Assembly: GCA_914767715.1 (NCBI GenBank)
Contig: OU612066.1
Coordinates: 11,539,001 to 11,599,000, forward strand
Source of the DNA: Membranipora membranacea
Lineage: Eukaryota > Bryozoa > Gymnolaemata > Cheilostomatida > Membraniporidae
DNA length: 60,000 nt
Direction: 5' to 3'
This document shows, piece by piece, positions 11,401-24,105 of the stretch. The number at the start of each line of letters is the position of its first letter. The first letter of the stretch is position 1. The notes under the pieces were generated by a model. It had not been told where the DNA came from. It saw nothing but the letters and a program-made list of their open reading frames with translations, and searched no databases. The translations under genes were made by a program, and so were the position numbers.

Positions 11401-14400
11401 TAACCCCATTTGAATTTGATATGGCTGGGTGATCGCTTTACATTGACTGGCCCTTATATACCGGTCATATTAGGGATTATTAGAAGAAGCATTAAAAGGT
11501 CAAACACAAGGCTGTATTGACAAGCTTTGTCGGTTTGGGTGGGGGGAAGCAACAAAGCCTGTCAAGACAAACTATGCAAACACTTAGGGTGATGAAATTT
11601 AAAGGATAAAGGATAACTTGGACATGCAGTGCTTTTGAAATTCTCAATCTGGCTTTTTCATCAACACTTGGGCTGAGTTATCTGGTGGTTAAAGTTAGAG
11701 TTGAACTTGACACCTTCCCATCAATAATCAATTACATAACTGTCATCTCATTGATTTCTGTTCTCATCTAGTACCTTATCGTAGTTCCTCAAGCAAGGAA
11801 TTGTTTACCATTGGAATGGACGAAGCTGCTTCCTGAAGCTATGAAGGAAGCAGACTATGTGACTAAACTTATTGGAAAGTAAGTTTCACTGGTGGCGATA
11901 AAAATAACTCTCTTGTTAAGATCTTCTCTGCAAGCAATTTAGATTTTTATGTAAGATCATCAATCAACTTTATATGAAAAACTTTCTATCTGTTTGAATT
12001 TATAGGTGGCATCTTGGAAATTGTCACAGTCAATGTCTACCAACTAACAGAGGTTTTGATGAGTACAGAGGGGTAATATTAGGAGAAGCAAACTATTTCA
12101 CCTGGGGTATGTAAAATGTTACATTTTCACAACCTTGCTGATACCACAGCCAGCCCTTAAAAGCGTTCAGGATGGCGATCGTGGCCGTAGGCGGTCGTTA
12201 AGGGGGTGGGTGGGAAGCTAGGAAACTCCGTTTTTTGCAATTTATCACTTTTTTAACTTTAGCACCTGTTTACAGCACTTTTGCCTCATCTCACAGAGTT
12301 CTAACCCTGTTTTTCAGATCCCTCATACCTTAAAACCTACATCTATGTTGTCACATCAATAAAATAACATAAATGTGCAGACTTATTAATGGTTGTCTTC
12401 TCCTATGTCTGGACATTCTCAGACAAGGCACTTTTCGGAGACTGCTAGCTTGTTTAAAATGAATAAGACTCGTTATGTTTTACTAGGAGTTATCGTATTG
12501 GTCAGATTATTATTGTCACGGGAAGACAACTATTTAATTAGCTTGGGAAAAAAGAAGACACTCATATCACAACATATAATATAGCCTAAGGACCATTTCT
12601 AGTGAGCCTTAATTTACATAAATCATTTTCGAGTCTCCGAAAAGTGCCGTGTCTGAGAATGCCCAGACATAGGAGAAGACAACCATTAAAAAGTCTGCAC
12701 ATTTATGTTATATCATTGATGTGACAACATCGATGTATGTTTTAAGGTATGATGAATCTGGAAAACAGGGTTAGAACTCTGTTAGATGAGGCAAAAGTGC
12801 TGTAAACAGGTGCTAAAGTTAAAAAAGTGATAAATTGCATTAAAACGGAGTTTCCTAGCTTCCCACCCACCCCCTTAACGACCGCCTACGGCCGCGATCG
12901 CCATCCCGAACGCTTTTAAGGGCTGGCTGTGGCTGATACAGCAGAAGAATTATATTTCCATCACCCTCTTTTGAATCTCATCAAGAATGCTCACCAATTA
13001 AGGTCGTAATGATCTCTCACCTTTTTCTCTGCTTGTTGGCTTCTTAAATACCAATCTGACTAATAGTTTCACCAAATAACTTCCTTATATAATCCTCTGA
13101 CCTTTCAAACCCAGCTAAAGTATGTTGTGATCGCTCTAATATTTCTTTCTTTTCTTTGGAATACAACAAAGTTAATTAATTCACCTATGAATATCAGCAT
13201 GCATATAAATATCACATGCAGACATTTGAGATTAGGCTAAGGATGACTATAAATTTTATCTTATATTACTCTAGACATGCCCCGTAAACCTGGATATCTT
13301 GTTAGATATGTGAATGAGACTCCATCAGTTGACCAGCTCGGGACGCACCATTCGGTATGTATATAAAATATTTTTTATATATAAATCTTGATAAACTGCT
13401 TCTATTCTTCATCAGAACGGTGACCTTTGTTAACATAAGTTTAAAAAATAAATCATGGTACATTAAATGCTAAAAATGAACTCTTTTGGTTGTCTACTAC
13501 TTTAAATCACAACAGGTAGCGCAGTTATTAACTAGAGGAGTATGCACGCCTATGTGTGAACCACTTATGTATCCACTCATCTTTTCAGCTCGTAGAAAAG
13601 AGTGATGTGACAGAGATCATAGCCACACACAAACAATATCACAATGACAAGCCTCTATTCCTAATTGTGTCTCCCACTGCACCACACACACCTTACCAGG
13701 TAAAATCTATAAATTAATCTGAATTGGCAAAATGTAGGCATGTCTGTCTATCTTTCATTAACAAACATTGATCCCAAAGGACGTGTTTCTTGCGAACAAA
13801 GAAAGATAACTGTGATCTAGTCAAAATGCAAGTCAATATTAACTGCAGATATATTTGCTCACAGTTGGTTTGCACTCCGAGCACAATAATTGAACCACAA
13901 GCTCCAGCAGTCAGCAGTGTGAACCAATGATTGATAATTTTGACACTTTTGCCCTTGAGCAGCCAGCCTGTAACCCTGTGACCCTGTGACCCTGTGACCC
14001 TGTGACCCTGTGACCATGTGACCCTGTGACCCTGTGACCCTGTGACCTTGTGACCCTGTGACCCTGTGACCCTGTGACCCTGTGACCCTGTGACCCTGTG
14101 ACCCTGTAACCCTGTAACCCTGTAACCCTGTAACCCTGTAACCCTGTAACCCTGTAACCCTGTAACCCTGTAACCCTGTAACCCTGTAACCCTGTAACCC
14201 TGTAACCCTGTAACCCTGTAACCATGTAACCCTGAGACCTGTAACCCTGTAACCCTGTAACCCTGTAACCCTGTAACCCTGTAACCCTGTAACCCTGTAA
14301 CCCTGTAACCCTGTAACCCTGTAACCCTGTAACCCTGTAACCCTGTAACCCTGTAACCCTGTAACCCTGTAACCCTGTAACCCTGTAACCCTGTAACCCT

Positions 14401-17400
14401 GTAACCATGTAACCCTGTAACCCTGAGACCTGTAACCCACAAAACTGATTCAGAATTGTCACATTCAGTTGCTGACGTTATTTTGTCACTGATGCCATGT
14501 CAGACTTATGAAACAAAGTTGCATTAAGACAACAGTTAGTCTAAAAACTAGAACGTGTGTCGCCTGTGGAAATGTCTCTATTGTAGTAAAGTATCACTCA
14601 TGAAAAATGGCATAGTTGCCAATAAATGGTAACTAAATAATACTTAGAAAATCAGCATTTTCGACACTCTAAGAATCGATTATTAGCACAATTACAAATT
14701 CATCCAGTCTCACAATAGGGGGCTGGGTATTATACAGTGATCAAAAATATGACGCTATCGATCATGTTTGATGTTCTTGGTCACCATTTAGACTCACCTC
14801 ACATACATGTTTAGACCCTTGTTGGTTCAAAGCTCAAGGTTTCATCACTCACCGCATCACGAAGAAAGGGTGCCGAGATAGGGGTGCCTTAGGGGCTATG
14901 CCACAAATTTTCTGCGCCAATTTGCTCTCAGTATGTAGGCAGGTCGGAGCAAACCTAGGGGTCCAACAATCCCCTGTAGTCAGTGGACTACAGTGGGATT
15001 CAAACCCACAACCTTCAACACTTGTGCGCTGAAGGCTAGCGCTCTAACCAACTGAGCCACCTCCTACTCTTGTCTTCAATGTGGAAGGTACGGATACCCA
15101 TTAGTACTCATGTAAGTCAGGTAGCTACCCATGGTTTGAACATTATTTTGTAGGTCACTGAGAATATGTTTAATATACATGATACACTTACAGAGACAAA
15201 TCAGACGGAGAGGAGAAAGTATCTTGGTATGTTGGAATCTTGAACAGCATTGGTACTATTTTTAGTATTTTAGTTTCTCTTCAATCTCTTGATCTAGGCC
15301 TTGAGCTTTCAAAACCTCACATGAACTATGAGAAAAGTATGATTTGAGTGGCTTCGGCAAACTATAAAAGCCTCTGTTCCCAAAAAAATACTGAAACGGA
15401 CCCACATAATCATCATAACACCCCATCATTGAAGTCAATCGATTCTGAAGATTTTTGGAATGTTCTCCACCGTACCCTAAATTTCGTTTAACACTATTTG
15501 GAATTACCCCTAGAGTATGATTCTATAGGCCAGAAAATTTGTGGACACATGAATTCAAGGATTGAAATTCTAAATCTGGCAAAAATAAAGCTAATAGCCA
15601 AGTCACTGTTCAATAGCCTTCAAATGAAACACCTTTTCATTTTCAGTGCACATAAAACTCATAAATTTCATAACAAACTATTTATTACCATAAACTTAAT
15701 GATAAGACAGGGAACTATATACTGTACATACTATATATTATATATTATATGCAGTGAGGCACTCAATTGTGCGCAACGTAACATTGGAAGGTGTAGTATC
15801 AGCATTGGTGTTATTATTGGTTTACTGTCTACAATCCTGGTTTTATGTCCATAACACGATCAATTTTGATCGGATTTCAAGTATGAAAATTGCTTTATAA
15901 GCAGCATCTTGTTATCAACTTGGTTTTATTTCTTCTCCAAAAAAAAATTTTGCTTAAAATTTGTATCAAACTGTTAACGCCAAGCTGCTTAGTCTATTGC
16001 AATTACAAACTTAATATCCAATAAAAAAGCTGCAAGTCAATGCTAACACCAAATGCTGCTACACCTTCCAGTGTCGTTACGTCGCCCACAATTAAATACC
16101 TCAGTGCCTTAATTCTAATGCTCCATATAGTGTCCTGTCTAGGTTTATTATTAAGTCTATGTGTATTACTAATTCTGTAGCAAACATACACACAAACTGT
16201 CAGAAAATTTTCTGTATGAAAACTAGCTAGCCGTGTATTTGAGATTGTGTTCTTGTTCCTAGGGTTGGTATCTGCATTAGATGATATTGTGGGGGAGACA
16301 ATTCAGTCCCTGAAGGACGCTGGATTATATAATAACAGCATTATAATCTTCACATCAGATGTAGGTAAAAGTCTCAGCTGTAACAAGTAGCGTTGAAGTC
16401 GATATTTACAAATAAATTGCCCGTGCATGTGATAGGAGCTTAACTTCATATAATTCATGTCAACATGAATGTATAAGAATTCAATATAGCGTTTTTGTTT
16501 TTCTAAATGGTGTTGGCTGCCAGGCCAAAAGGTGTAGTCTACTCCCATGTAATGTAAATAAAAACTCCATACATGTAAAATTGGAACAAGATTAAAATTT
16601 GTCATCTAATCTGTTCAGTTCAACTCATGACCCATTACAAACTCACCTTATTAGGAAGAATAACAGAACAAAACAAACACTTTGGTTGTAGAATGGTGGT
16701 GAAAGTAAGCCAAATCATCGAGGGCATCCAGTAAGTGGAAACAACTATCCACTTCGAGGGCAGAAGGGTGATCATTATGAAGGTGGTATACGTGTACCTA
16801 CAGTTTATCTTGATACTAGACTACCGTCATACACTAGAGGGACACGGAGAGACTTTCTTATGCACATCACTGACTGGTACCCAACCTTCCTAGGGCTTGC
16901 AAACAGTGACGAGTGGATTGGTCAGTCTAATTAGTAATCATTACAAAAATCCAGTCCATAAACCTTTCTTATATAATAATATTATATGATGGTTGTTAGG
17001 AACTGTCAGAGTACTGTCAGAGAACAGTCAGGGTAATATCAGGGAACTGTCAGGGTACTGCCACGGTTTTGTCAGGGTACTGTCAGGATACTGTCAGTGT
17101 GCTGTCATGGTACTGTCAGGGTACTGCCGAGCATATTTCTGAAAGTTTAGTTTAGTCTGGTTTACTAATAGATCCGATATTACCATGTGATAATAAAAGT
17201 GGTCCATGTGGTGCACTGGGTAAAATTCTTTCATCCTTTTGACATTATGCATCGAACATGCAAACAAAAAGTAAATTTACTGAAAGATGAACAAAAATCT
17301 GTCAAGACAACATCAGACAAGTAATTTTCTTCACAGTCACTGTCCAGACTCTTTCTGGAACAATTTCATAGAGAATATTGGAATTTAATGAAAAATAAAA

Positions 17401-18565
17401 AAATATTTGAGACCAACCCAAAATATTTGTAGATGAAGGCATAAATGGCAAGGATCAACGGAGTAACCTCAGAGCCAGATACCGCAGTACTTGTAAATAC
17501 AGAACAAGGAAGGGAATGCTGATCGGAATAACAGACATTAATGCAGCAAAGATATTCATCATGAGTAACTGCAGTGACTCAAGTTATGCTTATAGGTTTG
17601 TGCAAGATTTTTAGGTATATTATTATGATATAAGATTCATCATGAACTAAAAACAATTAATTCATAACATGAGAAAACTGCTGCCTCATGTGAACTCCAC
17701 AAAAATTTAAATGCTTGAGCACCACATTGATCTCTACAGAAGATAGACTATAAATTAGTTTATGTAGCTCTGGTAGCTTGAATAAGCTGTGCTGAAGTTA
17801 ATGCATTTGCCTCACGTCAGTACGTTTATCCACCTGGATCTTGAAAAAAAGGAGTTTAATTGACTAGTTGTATGTGATGTATATTTGCAGATATAAAGAC
17901 TGGAAGTTGATCATGGGAGAAAACTATGATGGTGGTGACGGTAACTACTTGAAGCCCGCTGAGAATCCAGCTTTACCTACATTAGGAGGAGATACCTGTA
18001 TCAGGGAAGAAGATGGTAAAACTGTCATACGATGTCTCTTCAACATCAAAAGTAAGTTCTTCGAATTATATTACCGCTGCGTCTCCAAAACCTATCATAC
18101 TCATGGATAGTTTCAAAAAATCAAAATTCATTAATATCTAAACCTGTGTATATGTGTATATAAATCTGTTTATATTTTTTTCTCTAGATTACATATATAT
18201 ATCATTCAGAAGCTCACATGATAAAATGAAAAATGTACCTTAATCGGCATGCAATAAAGCACATTCCATCTCTGTCTCCCCTCAAAGAATTAAACTACAA
18301 TTGATTTCACTTTTCTCCAACAGATGACCCTAGTGAGCAGAGAAATCTTTATGACTCAAAGCCGGATATAGTGAGGAGGATAAAGGCTAGAATAGATTAT
18401 TGGCGTCGATCGAGAGTACAAGCTGTGTTTGATCTCCCAGATAGGGATATAAATAATATTGTTGAATTTGAAAATTACAATGTAACCAGAGTTGGATTTT
18501 GTGACCCAGCCGTAGATTTCCCTTTGAGACCTGTGCAAAATCCATCTTGCTTTCCAAACATCTAA
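8469..18565 (+). CDS. Secreted arylsulfatase (ARSB/I/J-like) ARS1, 13 exons, 558 aa
   Basis: Predicted sulfate-ester hydrolase acting in the secretory pathway, lysosome or outside the cell. Exons: 8469-8616, 9107-9218, 10152-10203, 11772-11878, 12006-12106, 13275-13354, 13589-13699, 15154-15226, 16263-16360, 16692-16920, 17433-17595, 17891-18051, 18324-18565. Phases join to one frame ending in TAA. Residues 1-20 form a hydrophobic signal peptide. Active-site elements are ADD (46-48, metal), CSPSR with formylglycine Cys85 followed by LMTGR, K140 and H142 in GKWHLG, H233 in APHTPYQ, SDNGG (293-297) and LRGQK (315-319). DPSEQRNLYD near the C-terminus matches the ARSB family. All catalytic positions look intact. 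Exon 4 begins YLIVVPQ where ARS2 has QTGIMSQ. Introns 3, 5 and 8 carry foldback elements, intron 7 a minisatellite and a SINE. ARS2 is an inverted paralog. The substrate cannot be read from sequence. Confidence 0.92.
10245..11465. repeat. Foldback element in ARS1 intron 3
   Basis: Two arms of about 450-500 bp are inverted copies: left about 10245-10720, right about 10930-11465. Matching blocks include caggcccagtcattgtaatg with its counterpart cattgactggccc, cagcattcaaattcctcctg, gtgtgatacacatgcccaata, and agctatatcatagct with its counterpart. The 0.4-kb ARS2 intron at the same position (52690-53091) lacks the element, so it inserted after the ARS genes duplicated. No coding capacity was recognised, so it is probably a non-autonomous DNA transposon. 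Confidence 0.8.
12145..12931. mobile_element. hAT-type foldback element in ARS1 intron 5, 8-bp TSD
   Basis: The termini CACAGCCAGCCCTTAAAAGC are inverted at the two ends and extend into arms of nearly 290 bp (for example ggcggtcgttaagggggtgg and its complement). The element is flanked by exact 8-bp direct repeats gctgatac at 12137-12144 and 12932-12939. The ARS2 intron at the same place reads gctcatac once with no insert, giving an empty-site comparison. An 8-bp duplication fits the hAT superfamily. There is no transposase, so it is non-autonomous. Confidence 0.85.
13966..14439. repeat. 8-bp minisatellite (ACCCTGTG/ACCCTGTA) in ARS1 intron 7
   Basis: The proximal 130 or so bases are mostly ACCCTGTG units, followed by about 330 bases of ACCCTGTA units. 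Two interruptions of near-identical composition (accatgtaaccctg...agacctgtaaccc) occur at about 14220-14240 and 14403-14435, which suggests block duplication within the array. All three minus-strand frames are open only because 24 nt is a multiple of both 8 and 3; these are not proteins. Confidence 0.95.
14870..15080 (-). repeat. tRNA-derived SINE, family 1, in ARS1 intron 7
   Basis: On the minus strand box A reads TGGCTCAGTTGG (15048-15059) and box B GGTTTGAATCC (14996-15006), followed by cccactgtagtcc and a conserved tail ending gcaaattggcgcag. A second copy with the same tail lies at 41690-41882. The tRNA-like head is too divergent and too extended to be a functional tRNA gene. Confidence 0.75.
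15670..16175. repeat. Imperfect foldback element in ARS1 intron 8
   Basis: The left arm, about 15670-15835, is mirrored by the right arm, about 16010-16175. Shared blocks are aagacaggga/agacaggaca, gaggcac/aaggcac, caacgtaac/gacgtaac and ggaaggtgtag. A 118-codon frame over the left arm is a by-product. No clear target-site duplication was found. Confidence 0.55.
16999..17135. repeat. Tandem repeat (about 10-11 bp, actgtcagggt) in ARS1 intron 10
   Basis: About a dozen degenerate units of actgtcagggt run in a row. The ARS2 intron 10 retains only a short related stretch (47218-47260, with taccctgacag on the plus strand), so the array expanded in ARS1 or contracted in ARS2. Confidence 0.8.
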
Positions 18566-21329
18566 TATAGATGTGATACTTTTATCGATTACAAAAATAA
18601 TTCTTTTTTTTTCTTTGCATCTGAGCGAATCACAGTGTCGATAGCCATTAAACCATTTATGAATACGAGTGAAATCCCCTCAAGTGTAAAGACAGCAAAG
18701 TATAGGCTTGTCACACAGCAAATTTCCTCTATTCTGCACAGTTGATCTTTCCGTAATGTGCAAAACATCCCTGATGAGAGGTGTTAAAATATGACAGTTC
18801 TACGGGTAGATTGCTATATTTTCTAATGATGAATTATAATAAAACTGCAAATTGTAGGCACAGTTCTTCTCAAAACTGTGACAGTTATTATTTCTATGCT
18901 GTCGCATTTGTGAAGACATGTCGGGCGCTGACCCTCAAGCCGAATAATTTCTTGCAACCCCCTGTCTCAATTTAGGAACACTTTGAGGTGTCGTTGTCTG
19001 ATATGCAAATCTTTTTGCATAGCTACAATATGCTATTGCCTACATATCTGTTGTTTTTCCCAACCATGCAGCATGATTTGTTGCCCAGTCACTATAGATT
19101 GTAAAATATAGCTTGACTCCGTGGCAGCCATTTCTTGTGCATAGCGGTTCTCAACCTGACTGCTACTGTCCGACCAAGCTGAAAAATATAACTCCTTACA
19201 CCCACCACACCATTAAATTTAAACACCTGGATTATTTCGCACTGAGCTTTGCAAGCTTCAGCCTGGCTGGCATGGTTTATCGGTTTGCGTGTTCGATCCC
19301 AGCGCGAATAATCGATCCGATTGGTTTAACATTCATGCCAAGGACTGTTGCTAGTAATCTAAACTCTGTTTTTATACATATGCTAATGTGGGTTAAAAAA
19401 AAAGTCCATCAAGCAGATGGAGATTACTAATTGGCTGTAGGTGTTGTTGCGCCATATTCTATGGCTGTAATCACTGAGAATAATTGTGGGGGGGGGGAGG
19501 TCCGCCACATAATAGGACAACGGTACTCAGGCTGTCTACCTCACAGGTGGTATGGAAAGGACAGCCATTTTAATTTGCACTTATAATGACATCGCCAATT
19601 GGCCATCCATCATAAACTCAATCGACATCAATCGATCATTCATCAATCAACACCCCTGAAGTTTTGTGGCATTTATAATCACGGCATTTCTAGTGTTCAT
19701 CTCGCTATTCATGTGAAGTCAGTCATGTTCATGAGCTAGAGCAGCTAAATAGTCAGAAATCTCCCAAAGGGAAAGTCCAGGGAAACACTTTTTCCAGTGT
19801 CAGAGCTAACATGGCTCCATGTCAATCTTTGGACAATTTGGTAACATCCTAAGTTGGTCTGGTTAGAATGTCTATGACGTCTATGACATGTAATTTGCAG
19901 GTAAATCTGATAAAACTATAAATTTAAGTTTGGCCTCGGAAGATGCGTCAATTCATTAAATTTAGCAACAGAAAACAAATATGGTGTAATATTGTTGTAT
20001 TTTTGAATTTTCTAAACAATACTCAATAATCAGACAACTCCTTATGCCATTTTACACTTACTCTATGTAGGCACAGTGTTGCCTTTGCACGTTCCTTTTT
20101 ATGCTGCATCTGGTCAGGAGTGAAAGCAAATAAAATGTCTCTCTGAATCCCAATCAATATCGGAGAAGAAGGCATCCTTAACAGCAATTGGACAAGTAGA
20201 AACCATAACCAAAGTAATTCCAAGATACACATCTGGGGTCCGTCCACCAAACTACGTTGTGTATTCCCCTACTCTAAAGTTTCCCGACCAGAAATCAACC
20301 AAAAATCTAAGGATGTGGTGTTTGATGAGTATGCTGTAATAACCAATAAAGGATCAGAACGAGAGCAATGAAAAGTTGATATTAGCCTAATCTACAATTC
20401 TAGATTGATGACTCCAGTTGAATGGGGATGAGAAGAATTTTTCAACCAAGGCAAGACCAGAACAAAATATCCCGATCAACTCTCGCAATTCAATCTATGA
20501 CAGCATCATTGTGACTTGATTGGTATGGAAAATAGACCTGGCAAAATACCATACCTCTCATGTACAGTTTATTTCAATCTGACACAAATTTATTTAATAA
20601 GGATAAGGTTCAAAGGGAAGTAGACATATTTTTACTTCAGGTGCCAGATTAAGCTGTGTAATATCAGACATTCTGGGGATCAACCGTGATTGATAATTTT
20701 ACCAATTCAGAAAATGAAAGGACAACTTCCTTCATTTGAACCTATAAGAAGCATTCATCATTATTTAGTACAATATTGCTGTATCGCATTTTATGAGGAG
20801 TATGCTAAAGTGATCCATTTTTCTTAGTATCTACTTGTATTTGGGGTTGGGCAGATGCTGATCTATTGCTAAGTATAAGTTTTGCTGTCTAAACAATTAA
20901 ATTTACATTCAGTGTACAATATTTAAATATTTATTCCTTCATGATGGTGAGCGATGTGGTAAATAACTCTGCAGATACAGGTGTTAAAGCAAGGACTTCT
21001 ATAGAAAAGATTTCTTTGGAGATCCAGACGTAGTATTTTGATATTGGAACCTGGTATACAAGACTTCTATCAAAAATCAAAATCCCACTAGCGTTGAGTA
21101 TCATGGATAATAACATTTTATGAAAAAAGTGAACTACTCAGGCCTAAAAAGGTTATTGCAGTTGTACAATGAAATGACGCCCGTTCATTGATGCCACCAC
21201 CTTGATTAACCAGGCAAAGTTCATGAAAGCCTCAGTGTGCATTTTCATGAAAAAGATATTGAATTTTGTCTCTAAGGAGATAAAGGTCCTTACATGTTCT
21301 TTACTCTATCAGCTGATATTTAAGCTTCA
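18566..21329. other. Region between ARS1 and the FMO2 pseudogene
   Basis: The first 400 bases align with the sequence downstream of ARS2 (about 45150-45531, reverse complement), as expected for duplicated 3' flanks. From about 19660 to 20590 lies segment X copy B. The stretch 20930-21120 aligns in inverted orientation with the FMO1 downstream region. A poly-G run is at about 19488-19496. I see no further gene. Confidence 0.5.
19660..20590 (-). repeat. Segment X, copy B, downstream of the FMO2 pseudogene
   Basis: This is a close match to copy A at 44400-45000 in the same orientation and to copy C in inverted orientation. Relative to copy A it lacks about 70 bp over the hydrophobic leader-like stretch (near 20160), so even if copy A were coding this copy would lose its putative signal peptide. 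The conserved GTAAGT donor-like site (minus strand) is retained near 20056. Confidence 0.65.
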
Positions 21330-23902
21330 GCCTTGCAATCGGAGGAAGGCTTTTTGCTTAGATTGCAAGGAAGTGATAAGTGAGGTTTTCTGAGAATCCT
21401 GGTATTGGTTGATTGGTGCCGCTCTGTTCTCCTAGCTGTCTGTTGTATTCATGGTGATACAAAGGAATGTAGTGGAAGTGTTTCGGTATGTCGTTAATAT
21501 CTGTTACAAAGCGCTTATACGAGCTCTGACATTCCTCTTCCATATCCTGGAATGAAGCATATGCTATGATTTACAATCTTTAGTTTACCTGTAATCAGGC
21601 AGCAATTCGTTTTGAATCGCTTCTCTTTTATTGCGCGAGGTAGCAGTTATGTCCCTAACTTTATTGAGCAGATTAAATGATAAGTTGTCAGCTCTTTGAT
21701 CAAGTACAGACAACTTCACAGATGAATTGTGCATAAAGCTTATGAAAACTCAAAAAAAATGAAAATTGAAAAATGAAAAATAGGTCTATAACTCACTGCT
21801 TTTGGCACTGGTGGTATCTTCACACTGATGAATGCAGCAGCCAGCTCAGATTAGATGCCGAAATTAAGACAAGGGACACACATGTTTTTCAAACCAATTA
21901 AGTAGAGAGAGGGATGTTCTATGCTGATCATCATTCTGTAGAGATTTGCTCTTCGTTTATCCCTGGTCGGCAGCGTTCACTCACAAATGAGAAATCATAT
22001 CTGAAACAAATAAAGGCAGTTACATCTTTACCTTCTTGCCTAACAGAATTAATTATGGCGGGGACAGCTGGTTGTAGTATTTCATTATCAACCACTTTTT
22101 GAAAAAGTTCCGGCCCAGTTTGAGCGCTTAAATTATATGAACTGTGAACTTTAAATTCCATTCCCAGAAAGGTTTTAGAGCATGGAGTTTGATGTTTTAT
22201 TTCCGTACAGTCTCTCAGGTTTCCAGATAGCTCATCACAAGAACACGACTTATTAATCATCAGGTCTGACCTTAACCCTGTAGCCAACATAACCATATCT
22301 GCTTGTATGACGGAGCCATCCTTCAAATTGATGTCATCTCCGCTAAATCTATCGATTCCAGCTGTCTGCTCAATGTTGCCCGGAAGTTTTGTGATCAGTC
22401 TCGCATTGTTATTACTCAAATAAACCTACAGACACAGTAGGGAGACAGAATCGATATACTAACATAAAACCTAAACTCTGCCAAATGAAGAGTCAAACAA
22501 CTGAAACTATTGAACTTAAAGCATCCATGAAATTAAGACTCAGATTATCAAAGCTGTTTCTCCAGCTAATCAGCTTCAAAACAAGCCCAAAATTGACGAT
22601 CTCTTGAACCACAACAAGCTGTGTTATGAGGCATTTAAGTCGACCCTCTCAATATTCGCTCATTATATCGGAAAGCCTGGGTGTGAGGTCACATCAGGGT
22701 TTTCGACCAATATTTTTCGTTTATGGAACTGTTAGAGTGAAACCAACTTTTTTCCACCACAAAAAATGCGTCAATCTCCTTCAACTTTTTGCTTCGGGTT
22801 AATCTCTATTATGACACAAGCAATGTTGGATGTCAACTCGTTTCATCCAATTTTGACAAAATTACACGAGTCCAAAGTTTCTAATGGTAGACATATACGC
22901 AAAATATGTGTCTATGACATCACACCCCCCTGCGCAAGGCTCACGAGCGAGCGTCAGCGAGGCTTAATTTTATAAATCATAACTTCAGTCCTAATTGATC
23001 AATTGAGCTGTTCTTGGGCTCATTTTAAAGCTTATAAACTGGAGCAGTTCATCTGAGTATTTTAAGGTTTATTTCATGGATGCTTTAATGATTGAACCGT
23101 GTTTACATTATTTAACTTTGTTACGTGTTAAAGAAAATAGGAATATATTTTAACATGAATTCACACATCTGAACTCTGTCAATGAAATGGCTGGAGGAAG
23201 ATTTCTTGATTTGAGAATAAAAAATCTTGAAGTGCAAACTCACCTACTTTGAGCACCTACATTTTGCGCAAAGTTTATTATGTAGCAAAACTCAAATTCT
23301 TAGCAGTTTTGTGAATATCCATGGCTATATCAGTCCCTGAAAGTAAGGCCCCTAACACCACCACTGTTTTACCGGTGAAAAGCTTTGGGTCCTGGTGGTA
23401 GGCACTGTGCATTATCCCCCCTGAATATGTTTTATGCCCCTCCATATCTGGTATGGACGGAAAATTCTTATGCCTATAACATGAGGATTGTGAAGGATAT
23501 TAGTACAAAAACCTACTTACACAACTTATCTCGCTCTGACACACTCAAACTAAAAGCTATGTGGGAGCTGGTTTTAAAGATGATTTTTCAAAAAAATTGA
23601 ATTCAATTTAAATCATTCTATTGAGAACCGAGTTATAGCTCTTACCCATTACAGACAATAACAGCATCAAAGCGACAGGTGGACATTGCTCCAGTATGCT
23701 CGTTTTGTACAGTCACATTCCATTTCTCAACACCTTCATCTGTCATGTAAGGGTCAGCCTCAATAACTCTGTGTTTGAACTATCAGGGGTAAAAGGGCAA
23801 AATGTCAAAATAAAGAAGCAATCAGGTCTGTCTCATGAAACCCGTCTACGGTTGACCAAAACCGCCAATTTGTCCCACATAATATCCCCAGTGCCTGTAA
23901 TA

Positions 23903-23987
23903 ATGATTTGCAGCTACAGTGGCTGTTTTGGTCGACCATAACCAAAGGTTATGGTCGACCAAAACCGCCACTGTAGCTGCAAATCAT
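23903..23987. repeat. Near-perfect 41-bp palindrome within a small MITE
   Basis: The arms 23903-23943 and 23947-23987 are complementary with one mismatch and a 3-nt loop. An outer pair of related sequence (ggttgaccaaaaccgcca near 23850 and its inverse near 24005-24025) frames it, giving a compact element of about 200 bp in the FMO2 pseudogene intron 2. The arms would fold into a very stable cruciform or RNA hairpin. Confidence 0.85.
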
Positions 23988-24105
23988 AGTTGTTTTCTTT
24001 TGAGTGGCGGTTTTGGTTGACCAAAACCTCCAATGTAGAATTCTTATTTCAGACAGGTGAGCACAACAGTAGAGCAAGGGCTTGTGTGTAAGATTCCACT
24101 AAGGG

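Noticed and set aside
13714-14462. Three overlapping minus-strand frames of 183-242 codons encoding GYRVTGLQ-type repeats
   Set aside because: They are translations of the 8-bp minisatellite, open in all frames because no unit contains a stop, and lie inside an ARS1 intron.
15498-15854. 118-codon plus-strand frame
   Set aside because: It overlaps a foldback arm inside ARS1 intron 8 and resembles no protein.
20023-20250. 75-codon minus-strand frame in segment X copy B as a gene
   Set aside because: Relative to copy A it lacks about 70 bp, and the copies differ only by replacement changes, so coding status is unsupported.
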